A stretch of DNA of 64,000 bases from Undaria pinnatifida. Its lineage: Eukaryota; Sar; Phaeophyceae; Laminariales; Alariaceae. Positions 57,501-63,755 of this stretch are shown one piece after another. Below the pieces are notes generated by a model, which saw only the letters and a program-made list of their open reading frames with translations, did no database searches and had not been told where the DNA came from. A program made the position numbers and the translations under genes. Numbering within the stretch: the first letter of the stretch is position 1; each line of letters opens with the position of its first letter. The stretch is from contig JABAKD010000010.1 of assembly GCA_012845835.1 (NCBI GenBank), positions 12,609,973 through 12,673,972 on the forward strand, read 5' to 3'.

Positions 57501-60500
57501 AGATGTTCGATGAACTAAAAGCAACCCGGGGATGGGGGGTGGTTTGAGATCGCCCCACGGCCTTTATTGCCCGAACTATGAAAGCAGTACAGGTTTTCTC
57601 GTAGTCCGCTTTCGTCCTCCTTGCGTTTGGAATCGCAATGCCAAATAATCTCCCTCTGTATCTGCGATGCTTAATTTCTGTTCCGTAGTTCCTGGCCACA
57701 GGGCTCGTCTCTCGTCTCTCTCAATGAGGCATCAGCACGGGCACTGGTTGTGCTGGATGAAAATGGGTGGGAATATCATTTATTGTGCAGATCGCACACA
57801 CTGTTCTAGTGATAGATGCCGTTGGTTAAAAAACGGAATTCATGTGAAAAAGACGTCGCTGTTTTTCGTACCTTATGCGCTGACTTTTCAGTTTTGGATT
57901 GTTAGTTTTAGGCTTCTTCGTTTCACGGCCTGTGACAACATTACTTGTATATCTCTAGTATAAAGAACCAGGTTGGAGAGTGGGTGTTCTAGTGGTGATG
58001 TCGTTGCGTAGGAATAACCGATTTAATGTGATGACAACACACGAACACAAACACACAACACACAACACACAACACATAACACACAGCACACAACACACAA
58101 CACACAACACACAACACACAACACACAAACACGGCGTCCCTAGTGGTAAAAAATGACGGTGTACACACCCCGTAACACGTGCGATCGAAGTGTCACACAC
58201 AGCTTGCAAAGATGGGTTTCGATGGGTTATTTTCGGTCTCACACCTCCAAGTGTATTTTTTATTTTTCTAAATAGTAAACCACGTAACTAGCGGAGTTGA
58301 ACCTCGCCACGGACGAGACCTTGCAAGTTGTCCTGGCCGAACGTGCGAGAGAGCGAGTTGGCGGAATTCGATGCACATGGACGGTGAGCAGTGGGAATGC
58401 TGAGCCCTGTACCCGAGCAGGCACGTACCGGCGGGGAGAAGGAATGACGCCTGCGACCACGGCTTGTCCAAAATGTCGCTGACTCACTAAAAGCGACAAA
58501 ATAAAATAAAAAAAAACGGCGTCCCCGGTAGAGTAGCAGGTGAAGCTCGTGCCTACCGAATATAGTCGATGTGGGTGCAAACCCGCCCAGTGCATACACA
58601 CCAAAAAATGCTCGGATGTTTTGGCGGACGTCGGAGAAAGCAGAAGAGGGTCGATGCAGCGCTCTCAGGAGGCAAACACCTGGTAGCATTATTATGATAT
58701 TATAATATGATGTAACACTTCACCCTGGTATGTATTAGTACAAGGCTCCCCTTCGGGATGGAGTTGACTTGATATCACGGCGGCGTCGCAAGTCGAAAAG
58801 GGGGAATATAGGCTTTCCAATGATATGTATGAACTACTAGGAGTAGTGCAGCTGCTTTTGCTACTGCTGCATGCTTCGTATGCCTGGCATGAGATCCGAA
58901 CATGTTTGTTTGATTGTTGCATTGGACGTGAAGTATTGTCGTGATTCAACCTCCTGCTGTGCACCAGCCACACACACATGCACTGTGACAACTGACGCAA
59001 GGCCAAGAGCTTGGAACACGGCTGCCGTTGTACTGCTGCTATGCTGCTCCTTGGTACTGATCTTGTGACAGCACACACTCCACGCACACATACCTTGTAC
59101 ATACAGAACGGCACCAACTTACACCTACACACAGAAGCACCGTGTGTGGCTGTCACAAAGGAGGGGCTTACCGCGCGACTGCTATTGTACCGTGACTACC
59201 GCAAGTACTGAGCCTGGAGGGCCATGTGTGATGCAGTAGCACAGCAGCAGCAGAGCCAGAAGCTCTGAGATCACCACTGTGATTCTCATAGGGGGGAAGA
59301 AACATTGACATATGGGTTTCTATGAGCCCTGCGGCGCTCGGCGAAACGAAGCAGGCGGCAGGTTGGCCCTTACTCGTGGGTCTTGCCCGGTGCGACTACC
59401 TCCCAGATGAGGCACGGGGAGCACCAAAACAGCTCGAGAAATCGTAGAGCTAGGTGAAAATCTCCCTGGTAGACGGGCGGAGGGAGGCGTCTTTATCCTG
59501 CGACGTGTTTTACATGTTCAGTGCATGATGCATATATACAGAAGTCACAGGGCTAGATGCAACAGGTGTGGGAGAGCGGAGCGAATTAAAAGTGATCGCA
59601 GAAGGGGCTAGTTTGTTACAGAACCCAAAACAATGCGCGTTTTTCTATGAACCTTCTGGGCTCAGCAAGGCGGAACACAACCCTTTGACAAAAAATCCAG
59701 TTCCGTAGCGTTGAATCCCCAGAGCACCGCCATGGAGCTCGGCTGGGATCCAGACATGCGTCGTAGTGCACCGACGGCCCCCTTGCTTGCCCCGCAGCCG
59801 AAAGTGCGAGAAAAAGCCCTCAGTTGCGGGAGAACAGCATGCAGTGCATTTTTTACATGGACATATACATGAGGTGCAAATATGCTATTAATTGAATGAA
59901 ATAGGGGACGGCGGGTTGACCCCTTGACTGACCGCCTCCATATAATAAAAGTAGCATGTTAGGGTAGAACATAGGAGACCGAGGTTTTACGTAATAGTTG
60001 ATTAATTCGCTATTTTTTGTATCCATTGATTCCTTATTTCGCGTATGCAGCAATTCCTTCTTTCGTCTATCCGAAAATTCCTTCGTTCATAACCCCAAAA
60101 TCCTTTGTCCGTGCTATAATTCGTTCTTGCATGCATCCAGTATTTCCTTCAGTCATCCATCCAACAAGATTTTTACTCGCCCATCCAATAATTCCTTCAT
60201 TTGTCCATTTATCCGTCCGTCCATCCACCCTTTGGCAGGTCCCGCCGGATATGAAGCAGCCACGAACGGACCCCAGGCTCGCACCGTCCCCCGCTTGTGC
60301 CTCTGCTTCTGCTGCTGCCGCTGCTGCGACTACTTCGTCTTCGTCCTCTCCCCCCCCGTCATCTGCTGCTGCCGCTGCTGCTCTTGCTGGTGCTGCTGCT
60401 GCTACTGGTGGTGGCGGTGGTGTTGGTACCGCGGTACTGGCTCCGTGGGCAAGGTTTGACCCGAGAGTGCGCTCCCCCTCAGGTAATCCACGCTCACTAC

Positions 60501-63500
60501 GAAACCCTGGTTCCACCGCAAAATTTGTCCCACGCAAGTTGCAAGTAATTTGTCCCGACATAGACGCAGTCCTGTAGGGCTTCTGCCCCTGTTGGGATCC
60601 ATGTATTTTACTCCGACCAACAAAACCACGAGTGCGGCCTTACTATTAATACGCGTCGAGCAGGGTTGTACGGCGGTAAGAGCATCACCGTGCTGCGCGT
60701 GTTTTCGTACAGCTCGTGGTGTTGCCGTGCGGACTCCCCCCCGACTGGTTCGTATGGCGGAAGCTTTGTTACGAAGGTGCATAGTAACCAGAATCCACGA
60801 TATACACGAAAAGCTATATGCGGACGCAAACCTTTACTTATGGAATCGTCTGCGACAAATTGATTTTACAAATATGACGATTTATGCCAAAATTGAAAGT
60901 AATAAGCGCGATCGGAATATCACCCAACAGCTTGCAAAGATGAATTTGGACGAAATCTTCGATCTCACAGCTGGCGTGTATTTTTATTATTTGTATTGTT
61001 CTCCTTTTTTTTACTAGGCCATTGTCGTTGTTGTTGTTGCTGTTGCTGTTGCTGTTGTGGTTGTTGATGTTGTCATTGTTCTTCTTCTCACATTAACTCC
61101 ATAATCAAGTCCGTGGTCACAGGACAGGCTTCAGTCACTCTGGAGTGGAGGAATACCCCAGGAAAAAAACACACACGCAATCAATCAAAACCAAAAGTAG
61201 CACACTCATATATCATAACTGACGCAATTAATGCCTCCGCCAGAAAAGTGTAAAAAGTGAAATCGGGAGTCAGCCTACGATGTGCCAGGTCCATGCTGGT
61301 ACATACGTCGCACTACTCGCGCCTGAAAAAACCGACTACACCGCTTGCCACCCAGAAAAAATAGTACCACGTATATATTACACGCGGTACCTATCACCAC
61401 GCATACGCACGTCAGGCTCAAGTCAATTGGAAAAAAGGAAAGAAAGGAAAAGAAGAGAAAAGAAAGGGAAAGACAAGAGAAAAACCATATTTGGTACCAA
61501 GTACCTGATGACTATGTTCGCCCACGAGAAGTCCTCACATCTTTTAATACGTTTCCTATCTGAAAGTCCGTGTTGAAGTGGCTTTTCGTTGCCTCTCTCG
61601 CCCTCTTCACGGTCATTTTTTTTTCCGAACACAGGTTGTGTACCATTACTGCCATATTTGATCATGTGTTTCCATCACCCGGTAGAAAAACTTACTGCGA
61701 TGTTGATAACTTGAAAACTTTGAAAAAGCCCCTTGCGCAATCGATTTTATTTTATTTCCGTCACTCGCGTACCAGGTGCGGTTGTCAAAAACTTGGAAGC
61801 TTGAAAACCTGAAGCAAAAAAAAAAAAAAATGAAAACTTGAAAACTTTAAACCTTCTTCCTTCATTTTTTCTCCACTTTCTTTTTGGACCAGACCCGCCG
61901 GGAGACTGCCTCCGCATCCGATTGGTGGTGGCCATTCTCGAGGGGTGCGGCAGTTACTTCCTGAGGGGCGTGGGGCTGAAAAAACTCTCCATGTTCTTCT
62001 CGGTTTTCCAGAGGTAATGAGTAACTAACTCTTATACGAGTATTTCCTGGTAATTGTAACAATTTGCCAGGTACCAAGTAATGTTAGGGCCGCGTTTTTC
62101 GTAACGCCATTTTTTATTGCTAGATACTAGATACGCCGCGGTTTGTTATGACGCCTCGTTTCATTATGCCGCGTGTGTTTTCTGTGTCATCCGTCACGTA
62201 CCTGGCTTCCTGTCCGGAGCCCGCTCTCGGTTTGTTTTTATGTATGTTCCGGCATTTCTGTGGTTTTAGTTTTTTTTTACGGCAAAAGTCAGGATCGTGC
62301 GTGCGCAGATCCTTAGTGCTGGTGGTGAGGGTGTCGGTGGGGGTGGGGGTGGGGGGGGCATGGGCGTGTTGGTCGTCGTGGTGGTGTTGATGGTGGTAGT
62401 GAGGGTGGTAGGCGTAGTGGTAGTGATGGTCATAGTGGTAGTGGCGGTGGCGGTGGTGATTTTGATGGCGGTAGTGGTGGTGGTGGTGGTGATGGTGGTG
62501 GTGGTGGTGGTGGTGGTGGTGGTGGCGGTGACGGGAGCGGTGGTGCTATTGTTGTTGTTGTTGTCGGTGGTGGTGGTGGTGGTGGTGGTAGCAGCAAGGT
62601 TTGTCGCTTCCGCCCTGCGATCAGCTGCATTCCCTTAACGCCTTCACAGCTGGAAATCCATTTTTTTGGGCCAAATGCCTTGGAATTAGTACGTATAGGG
62701 AGGGGATGTGGGCCTCTAAAAGGGAGCCATAGGGGAGGGTGCAGCATCATCGATCAGTCCCTGAACTCCTAACATGAGGAGCTCGATATCTCACTCGACA
62801 AATGACTTCGCAGGTATTCGTTCGCACAACCCGACCAAGCTTCTATCCATGCCTCGCTAATCGGTAGTTGCTCACGTGAGGAGCTCAATCGGCCAGGTAT
62901 ACCTTTTTTTAGCGCAAAAAGTGTAACCCCTCTCGTGGGATGAGTCAAGGGTCAAGAAGAGCTCTTAAAAGCTACCTCTGGTCCCAAGAGGCGGTGTTTT
63001 TAGTTTCTGTTTGTCGGGTACCGTGATTGACGCAGCTGCTGTTGAAGCGGCGGTGCCTGTGTTGCCCCTTCGCCGGCACTTTTCGAAAACGTTGCAAGCT
63101 ACGCCGCGCTAGTTTAGCTTGGTGGGTCCGGATGTTCTGCCCTCCTCGAGCACGCACCCTTGTCAAATATATGGAATCAATTTCGAGGTTCGTGCTTGGT
63201 TCCACCGTTTCTACTCGCTATCGTTACATTTCCGTAACACAGTCTAAAGCAGTCTAAGAGTATCCGTTAAAAATAACTATCCAAAATAACATGCGACTAA
63301 TATAATCTAGATACAGTAAACTATTTTTCCAACAACAACACGCTGACGACGACGAAACCACTGCCTCCGGGTCATCCTAATGTATTATCTAGGTACCTGT
63401 TTTGCAAGGAGCGGCTGCCGGCGGGCACGGAGTTCGCTGTGCTGGACCTGATGGACGATCTAGAAAATGGAGCTAAGGCGGCCAGGGAGAAAGACAGGGC

Positions 63501-63525
63501 CAAGGCCAAGAAAGCGATGCTAGAG
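34939..63525 (+). CDS. UPF2: UPF2, nonsense-mediated decay MIF4G scaffold (3' end outside window)
   Basis: 24 exons joined: 34939-36123, 36811-37206, 37908-37999, 38189-38306, 38731-38894, 39774-39875, 41094-41207, 41818-41956, 42478-42590, 43547-43753, 44335-44457, 44651-44951, 45386-45532, 45963-46088, 46437-46489, 46728-46812, 47658-47761, 48201-48344, 55188-55317, 56117-56293, 57191-57325, 60239-60482, 61893-62013, 63393-63525. They give about 1551 residues in one frame. From exon 4 on, the product aligns by eye with UPF2 of animals: FTKKVKALSEDQR and NLSRYVSEVVDAVV (MIF4G-1), SKGARKRLVSALFNVPRQAL and NVRFIGELVKF (MIF4G-2), LQLYVRRLMM and RLLAELYNYAVV (MIF4G-3). UPF2 bridges UPF1 and UPF3 in nonsense-mediated decay in the cytoplasm. 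The UPF1-binding C-terminus is not in the window. The first ATG of exon 1 is at 34939; the open frame extends upstream only without an ATG. Confidence 0.95.
36811..37206 (+). CDS. UPF2: UPF2 exon 2: charged coiled coil
   Basis: 132 codons, phase 0 both sides. Acceptor CAAACAG, starts SEERKKSEQSKRQLAAQQ and continues as an almost uninterrupted Lys/Arg/Glu/Ala helix to EEEERRR before GTGAGG. UPF2 proteins carry a similar charged region ahead of MIF4G-1. Confidence 0.85.
37585..37620 (+). repeat. Possible weak echo of UPF2 exon 3
   Basis: TTTACTAG followed by GAGCGGCAGAGGAAGG resembles the GAGCGCGTGAGGAAGG stretch inside exon 3 (37920-37935). Short and could be chance. Confidence 0.25.
37908..37999 (+). 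CDS. UPF2: UPF2 exon 3
   Basis: 92 nt: EAEQERVRKEFEAQLEAVSQ through KEERA. It ends in phase 2 within an Arg codon (AG|G). Continues the charged helix. Donor GTAAGC. Confidence 0.88.
38189..38306 (+). CDS. UPF2: UPF2 exon 4: start of MIF4G-1
   Basis: 118 nt: RELREKHAPEAL through KSDLKKTTAFTKK, the last part matching the UPF2 signature that opens the first MIF4G domain. Donor GTAGGC. Confidence 0.95.
38308..38670 (+). repeat. CGGT-type simple repeat in UPF2 intron 4
   Basis: Degenerate TCGGTCGGTC/CGATCGAT units starting about 20 nt after the donor and continuing to near the acceptor tract. Confidence 0.85.
38731..38894 (+). CDS. UPF2: UPF2 exon 5: MIF4G-1 helices
   Basis: 164 nt: VKALSEDQRTSLTKDVEGLN, SRYVSEVVDAVVDNRLKNAD and HLCCLMHQR. 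This is the most clearly conserved UPF2 segment in the window. Ends phase 2 (AG|G). Confidence 0.97.
39190..39372 (+). repeat. GGGTCGGGTC array, copy 1 (UPF2 intron 5)
   Basis: Repeated CGGGTC(A/G)GG with interspersed AAATCTCACGGGTCG, ending ACCCGTGAACAGCCCTGG. Related arrays lie at 49985-50215 and 54365-54690. Confidence 0.8.
39774..39875 (+). CDS. UPF2: UPF2 exon 6, followed by a GC donor
   Basis: 102 nt: YPEFADDLVPKLAAPLLSGL through DSLKR. The only junction that keeps homology with exon 7 is CGAAG|GCAAGT, a GC donor with otherwise perfect consensus. The nearby GTTTTT gives the wrong phase for exon 7. Confidence 0.9.
40181..40310 (+). repeat. 66-bp tandem duplication (UPF2 intron 6)
   Basis: AGCTCAGATTGCTTCATGTG at 40181 and AGCTCTGATTGCTTCATGTG at 40247, each followed by GATCGCGAT and CAGTTTTTTTCGTCA. 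Confidence 0.85.
40500..40920 (+). repeat. Degenerate tandem array of about 80-90 bp units (UPF2 intron 6)
   Basis: Recurring order: AACTTxAATTCGAGTAAATTTG-like, CGAAA, GCGTTTCTACxGCAAAA-like and CTGxCCTACTxCAATTCCA-like. About four diverged units. Confidence 0.55.
41094..41207 (+). CDS. UPF2: UPF2 exon 7
   Basis: 114 nt: RSNLRLLTELHACGVFDGSR and LIVRIVRSLCGLEGKDA, matching the LRFIAEL-type helix of MIF4G-1. Ends phase 2 (AA|G, Lys). Donor GTAAGC. Confidence 0.95.
41390..41545 (+). repeat. Dispersed repeat, copy 2 (other copy at 60-250)
   Basis: See the copy near position 150. It lies in UPF2 intron 7 and adds an ATTTATTGGGAGAAGAC segment. Confidence 0.55.
41818..41956 (+). CDS. UPF2: UPF2 exon 8, with a basic/Ala-Pro insertion
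   Basis: 139 nt. A low-complexity start (RQRPAAPAFGDARRRDQQHQ) precedes the conserved helix DSDVIVLASFVRTAGE. The donor GTATGT is the first unit of a tandem repeat that fills the first part of the intron. Confidence 0.92.
41957..42110 (+). repeat. 9-bp GTATGTCGA repeat starting at the UPF2 exon 8 donor
   Basis: The intron opens GTATGTCGAGTACATCGA and continues as GTATGTC(G/C)AG-type units for about 150 nt, so the true 5' splice site is the first of many similar GTATGT sequences. Confidence 0.85.
42478..42590 (+). CDS. UPF2: UPF2 exon 9
   Basis: 113 nt: DMVGVYQRKTANTIRLAGEL to VKSRLR, ends phase 2 (AG|G), donor GTAACA. Matches the end of MIF4G-1. Confidence 0.9.
43547..43753 (+). CDS. UPF2: UPF2 exon 10: linker helix
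   Basis: 207 nt: TLVDGAFDALCAHLEAGHEA and LRRLEKK-like charged helix, then KAYEALLSNVSSLASSLNR. It corresponds to the L-x-K-x-H-R-E-L and SYQKLLANSQSLADLL region of animal UPF2. Phase 2 end, donor GTGGAT. Confidence 0.93.
44335..44457 (+). CDS. UPF2: UPF2 exon 11
   Basis: 123 nt: DMPLLPEQEDEEEEAGGISL and YRGPFEESER, matching the acidic MPDLP...EDEDAR linker of UPF2. Ends phase 2 (AG|A, Arg). Confidence 0.92.
44651..44951 (+). CDS. UPF2: UPF2 exon 12: acidic linker
   Basis: 301 nt: AFYEELPDLLNTVPPNLLGL, then a Gly/Glu-rich acidic run to DGGSDDE before GTGCGT. The FYE-x-L-x-DL motif matches UPF2. The poorly conserved acidic tail is typical of the inter-domain linker. Confidence 0.92.
45110..45355 (+). 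repeat. GATGAT-type repeat (UPF2 intron 12)
   Basis: Degenerate GAT/GGTGAT trinucleotides, purine-rich on the sense strand. Confidence 0.85.
45386..45532 (+). CDS. UPF2: UPF2 exon 13: start of MIF4G-2
   Basis: 147 nt: an acidic start, then EYVSRNARLTLMMEDELPNC and HNLDRVDEFA, aligning with the L-x-x-LPNC-x-N-x-D motif at the start of MIF4G-2. Donor GTGAGT runs into a TTG repeat. Confidence 0.95.
45533..45960 (+). repeat. TTG/CTG repeat filling UPF2 intron 13
   Basis: Starts within the donor (GTGAGTTGTTGTTG) and runs to the acceptor with TTG, GTG and CTG units. A longer-period GTTGACGCTGGTGCTGTTG unit repeats at 45841 and 45901. Confidence 0.9.
45963..46088 (+). CDS. UPF2: UPF2 exon 14
   Basis: 126 nt: RKFCYVNSKGARKRLVSALF and VPRQALDLLPMYARLVAILD, one of the best matches to UPF2 (NRKKLVRALF and VPRQRLDLLPFYARLVA in animals). 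Donor GTAAGC. Confidence 0.97.
46437..46489 (+). CDS. UPF2: UPF2 exon 15
   Basis: 53 nt: AMKSIAPALLEELRSHFR, ends phase 2 (AG|G), donor GTGCGC. Confidence 0.93.
46728..46812 (+). CDS. UPF2: UPF2 exon 16
   Basis: 85 nt: YLLRKKAPGQIEHRIKNVRF and IGELVKFR. The VRFIGEL-x-KF motif is diagnostic of MIF4G-2 in UPF2. Phase 0 end, donor GTGAGG. Confidence 0.97.
46830..47640 (+). repeat. ACACCA-type repeat filling UPF2 intron 16
   Basis: About 800 nt of degenerate CACCAACACCAA units on the sense strand, almost without G, from shortly after the donor to the acceptor. Confidence 0.9.
47658..47761 (+). CDS. UPF2: UPF2 exon 17
   Basis: 104 nt: VAPPIIAFQCLKSCLDDFSS and LAVQTLTALLETCGR, matching the CLK-x-LL-x-DF and LLETCGRFL signature. 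Ends phase 2 (AG|G). Confidence 0.97.
47946..48012 (+). repeat. UPF2: Echo of the UPF2 exon 18 acceptor and first codons
   Basis: CAGGTTTCTGTTCCGGCAGA here matches CAGGTTCCTGTTCCGGCAGA at 48198-48217, with shared TTTGTTTGCGGCG upstream. The offset is 214 bp. The copy stops matching after about 12 codons. Confidence 0.85.
48201..48344 (+). CDS. UPF2: UPF2 exon 18
   Basis: 144 nt: FLFRQRLTHQRMRKFLTVMM and LEALVDNAFYTCCPPER. The acceptor at 48199-48200 is chosen over an upstream look-alike at 47985-47986 because only this copy stays open. Phase 2 end, donor GTACGT. Confidence 0.96.
48400..49765. mobile_element. Foldback-type element with CAACCC-rich arms (UPF2 intron 18)
   Basis: The left arm (48400-48500; TAGTATTGAAACCGACG, CATAACC, GGCCAACCCAACCC) is complementary to the right arm (49678-49760; CCTTGGATTGTGACGTTCGA, CGGTTTCAATACTATTG). 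Second left-arm-like pieces lie at 48535-48580 and 48745-48825. No transposase seen. Confidence 0.6.
49985..50215 (+). repeat. GGGTCGGGTC array, copy 2
   Basis: Begins TTCCAGGGCTTTTCACCGG, contains GCGGGCCGGGTCGGGTCA, then CCGACCCGACCCG units, and ends GGGTCATGACCCGTGAA. Confidence 0.85.
50485..50605 (+). repeat. GGGTT-type repeat
   Basis: Degenerate GGGTTGGGTTGG/GGGTTGGCTT units in UPF2 intron 18. Confidence 0.85.
51700..52060 (+). repeat. Dispersed repeat family R3, copy 1
   Basis: Related to the reverse complement of 58720-59080: shared GCACAGCAGxAGGAG, TTxACGTCCAATGCAA, GGACCTxATxCCAGG(T/C)AT and CGAAGGGxGAxCCTTG in the same order. Confidence 0.75.
52831..53090 (+). repeat. 130-bp tandem duplication, nearly identical
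   Basis: CCCCTCCATCTGTACAACGA starts at 52831 and again at 52961. Only about two differences are seen over the whole unit, so the duplication is recent. Confidence 0.95.
53797..53970 (+). repeat. Tandem duplication, unit about 84 bp
   Basis: Two units of CAATCTTCCACGTTG, AGAGTCCCCCAC, AAGGTAAACTT and ATCAATGAGATAGTACGT. Confidence 0.85.
53975..54255. mobile_element. Foldback MITE with CAACCC-rich termini
   Basis: The left arm GTTGGGAAAAGTGTAAGAAG continuing to ATAAACCAAGGGCAACCCAC is complementary to the right arm, which runs GTGGGTTGGGTTGGCCCTTG to TACACTTTTTCCTACCCAAC. About 275 bp, no ORF. Its right arm and right flank match those at 49678-49800. Confidence 0.75.
54365..54690 (+). repeat. 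GGGTCGGGTC array, copy 3
   Basis: Begins TTCCAGGGTTTTTCACGGG. Within it two units of GATCCGACCCGCGAGACGTG, about 120 bp apart, show internal tandem duplication. Confidence 0.85.
54960..55025 (+). repeat. UPF2: Echo of the UPF2 exon 19 acceptor and first codons
   Basis: GTTAG then GCAGCAGAGAGCCAAAGCGA matches ACAG then GCAACAGAGGGCCACGAGAG of exon 19, and CCCCGCTGTACCATACGCGCG matches TCCAGCTGTACGTGCGACGG. The offset is 216 bp. It would read QQRAKARTPP against QQRATRAKTP. Confidence 0.85.
55188..55317 (+). CDS. UPF2: UPF2 exon 19: start of MIF4G-3
   Basis: 130 nt: QQRATRAKTPLQLYVRRLMM and VIKQLRKLPWE. LQ-x-YVR-x-L and LRKLPW are UPF2 signatures at the start of MIF4G-3. It follows a 6.8 kb intron that holds a look-alike of this exon's start at 54972. 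Confidence 0.96.
55565..55797 (+). repeat. Direct repeat pair GCATGGCC...GTCGTATGACCATAGAC
   Basis: 55575-55607 and 55762-55795 share the motif. An inverted related copy (CCATATGGTCATAACACTAT, then GCATGAACATCGAGTAC) lies at 56967-57007. Confidence 0.65.
55985..56062 (+). repeat. UPF2: Echo of the UPF2 exon 20 acceptor and first codons
   Basis: GTTAG then GATGGCTAAGGTTGAGGCGG reads MAKVEAETLRTCLTF, aligning with the exon 20 start DPESNVESEVLRTSLRL. At DNA level, GT(T/G)GAG(G/T)CGGAG and CT(T/C)CGCAC are shared. The offset is about 127 bp. Confidence 0.75.
56117..56293 (+). CDS. UPF2: UPF2 exon 20
   Basis: 177 nt: DPESNVESEVLRTSLRLCRS, then YPCIHLAADVLSGLARYQDR and AVDAVLEAMHRGIE. Phase 0 both ends. 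MIF4G-3, part of the region that contacts UPF3 in known UPF2 proteins. Confidence 0.95.
57191..57325 (+). CDS. UPF2: UPF2 exon 21
   Basis: 135 nt: VPGGSREFQRLVGYARLLAE and LYNYAVVGSPCVFETL, matching the FLGELYNYRMVES helix. Phase 0, donor GTGCAA. Confidence 0.95.
58030..58140 (+). repeat. ACACAACAC simple repeat (UPF2 intron 21)
   Basis: About 110 nt of CACACAACACACAACACA-type units. Confidence 0.9.
58195..58245 (+). repeat. QLAKM element, short copy
   Basis: Encodes QLAKMGFDGLFSVSH in one frame, aligned with the other QLAKM copies. Confidence 0.55.
58520..58600 (+). repeat. tRNA-like SINE fragment
   Basis: GGTAGAGTAGCAGGTGAAGC followed by GGGTGCAAACCCGCC resembles A- and B-box spacing. 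The ends do not pair. Confidence 0.35.
58720..59080 (-). repeat. Dispersed repeat family R3, inverted copy
   Basis: Related to the reverse complement of 51700-52060. The plus strand runs AAGGCTCCCCTTCGGGATGG to GCAAGGCCAAGAGC. Confidence 0.75.
59995..60237 (+). repeat. ATTCCTTC-type degenerate repeat next to the UPF2 exon 22 acceptor
   Basis: Units of about 24-28 nt containing ATTCCTTC and CCATC supply a pyrimidine-rich tract leading to TTTGGCAG. Confidence 0.75.
60239..60482 (+). CDS. UPF2: UPF2 exon 22: low-complexity insertion
   Basis: 244 nt, phase 0 in and phase 1 out (CTCAG|GTAATC). It encodes VPPDMKQPRTDPRLAPSPAC, then about 50 residues of Ala, Ser, Pro, Thr and Gly, then LAPWARFDPRVRSPS. 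The phase 1 end restores a GAC codon that gives SDPPGDCLRIRLV with exon 23, matching the LDPP-x-x-x-x-RIRLV motif of UPF2. That match supports including this exon. Confidence 0.8.
60550..61017 (+). pseudogene. QLAKM-family coding relic in UPF2 intron 22
   Basis: A 155-codon ORF whose last third (LRQIDFTNMTIYAKIESNK, then TQQLAKMNLDEIFDLTAGVY) looks protein-like and shares its end with the peptides near 2371 and 2556. No known domain is recognised. The first part (RHRRSPVGLLPLL...) may be unrelated. Confidence 0.4.
61080..61300 (-). repeat. Dispersed repeat family R1, inverted copy
   Basis: Reverse complement matches 29650-29850: CATTAACTCCATAATCAAGT, CCGTGGTCACAGGACAGGC, CAGCCTACGATGTGCCAGGT. 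Confidence 0.8.
61893..62013 (+). CDS. UPF2: UPF2 exon 23
   Basis: 121 nt: PPGDCLRIRLVVAILEGCGS and FLRGVGLKKLSMFFSVFQR, matching RIRLVCTILDTCGQYFDRG and L-x-x-FLVYFQR. Phase 2 end (AG|G), donor GTAATG. Confidence 0.96.
62320..62605 (+). repeat. GGT/GGTGGT simple repeat (UPF2 intron 23)
   Basis: About 285 nt of degenerate GGTGGTGGT units with TTGTTG near the end. Confidence 0.9.
62635..62745 (+). repeat. Dispersed repeat family R2, copy 2
   Basis: AACGCCTTCACAGCTGGAAA, CTTGGAATTAGTAC and GGGCCTCTAAA match 31575-31672. Confidence 0.7.
63393..63525 (+). CDS. UPF2: UPF2 exon 24 (last exon in the window)
   Basis: 133 nt: YLFCKERLPAGTEFAVLDLM, then a charged helix KAAREKDRAKAKKAMLE before GTAACG, phase 0. 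This is the end of MIF4G-3. Remaining exons lie beyond position 64000. Confidence 0.93.
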
Positions 63526-63654
63526 GTAACGTAGTGTGCTGATGTAGCTTGGATTGGGTTGGGTTAGGCTGGGCTTAGTGTTCTGGGCTTCTTATGCTGG
63601 GATGGGATGGGTTGCGTTGAGTGGGGTTGGGCTGGGTCGGGGCTGTGGGGACGG

Positions 63655-63755
63655 CCGTGTTGTGTGCTTGCTGTGTTGTGTGCTTGCCGTGTTGTGTGCT
63701 TGCTGTGTTGTGTGCTTGCTGTGTTGTGTGCTTGCTGTGTTGTGTGCTTGCTGCA
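63655..63755 (+). repeat. 16-bp minisatellite in UPF2 intron 24
   Basis: About six copies of TGTGTTGTGTGCTTGC, nearly identical. Confidence 0.92.
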
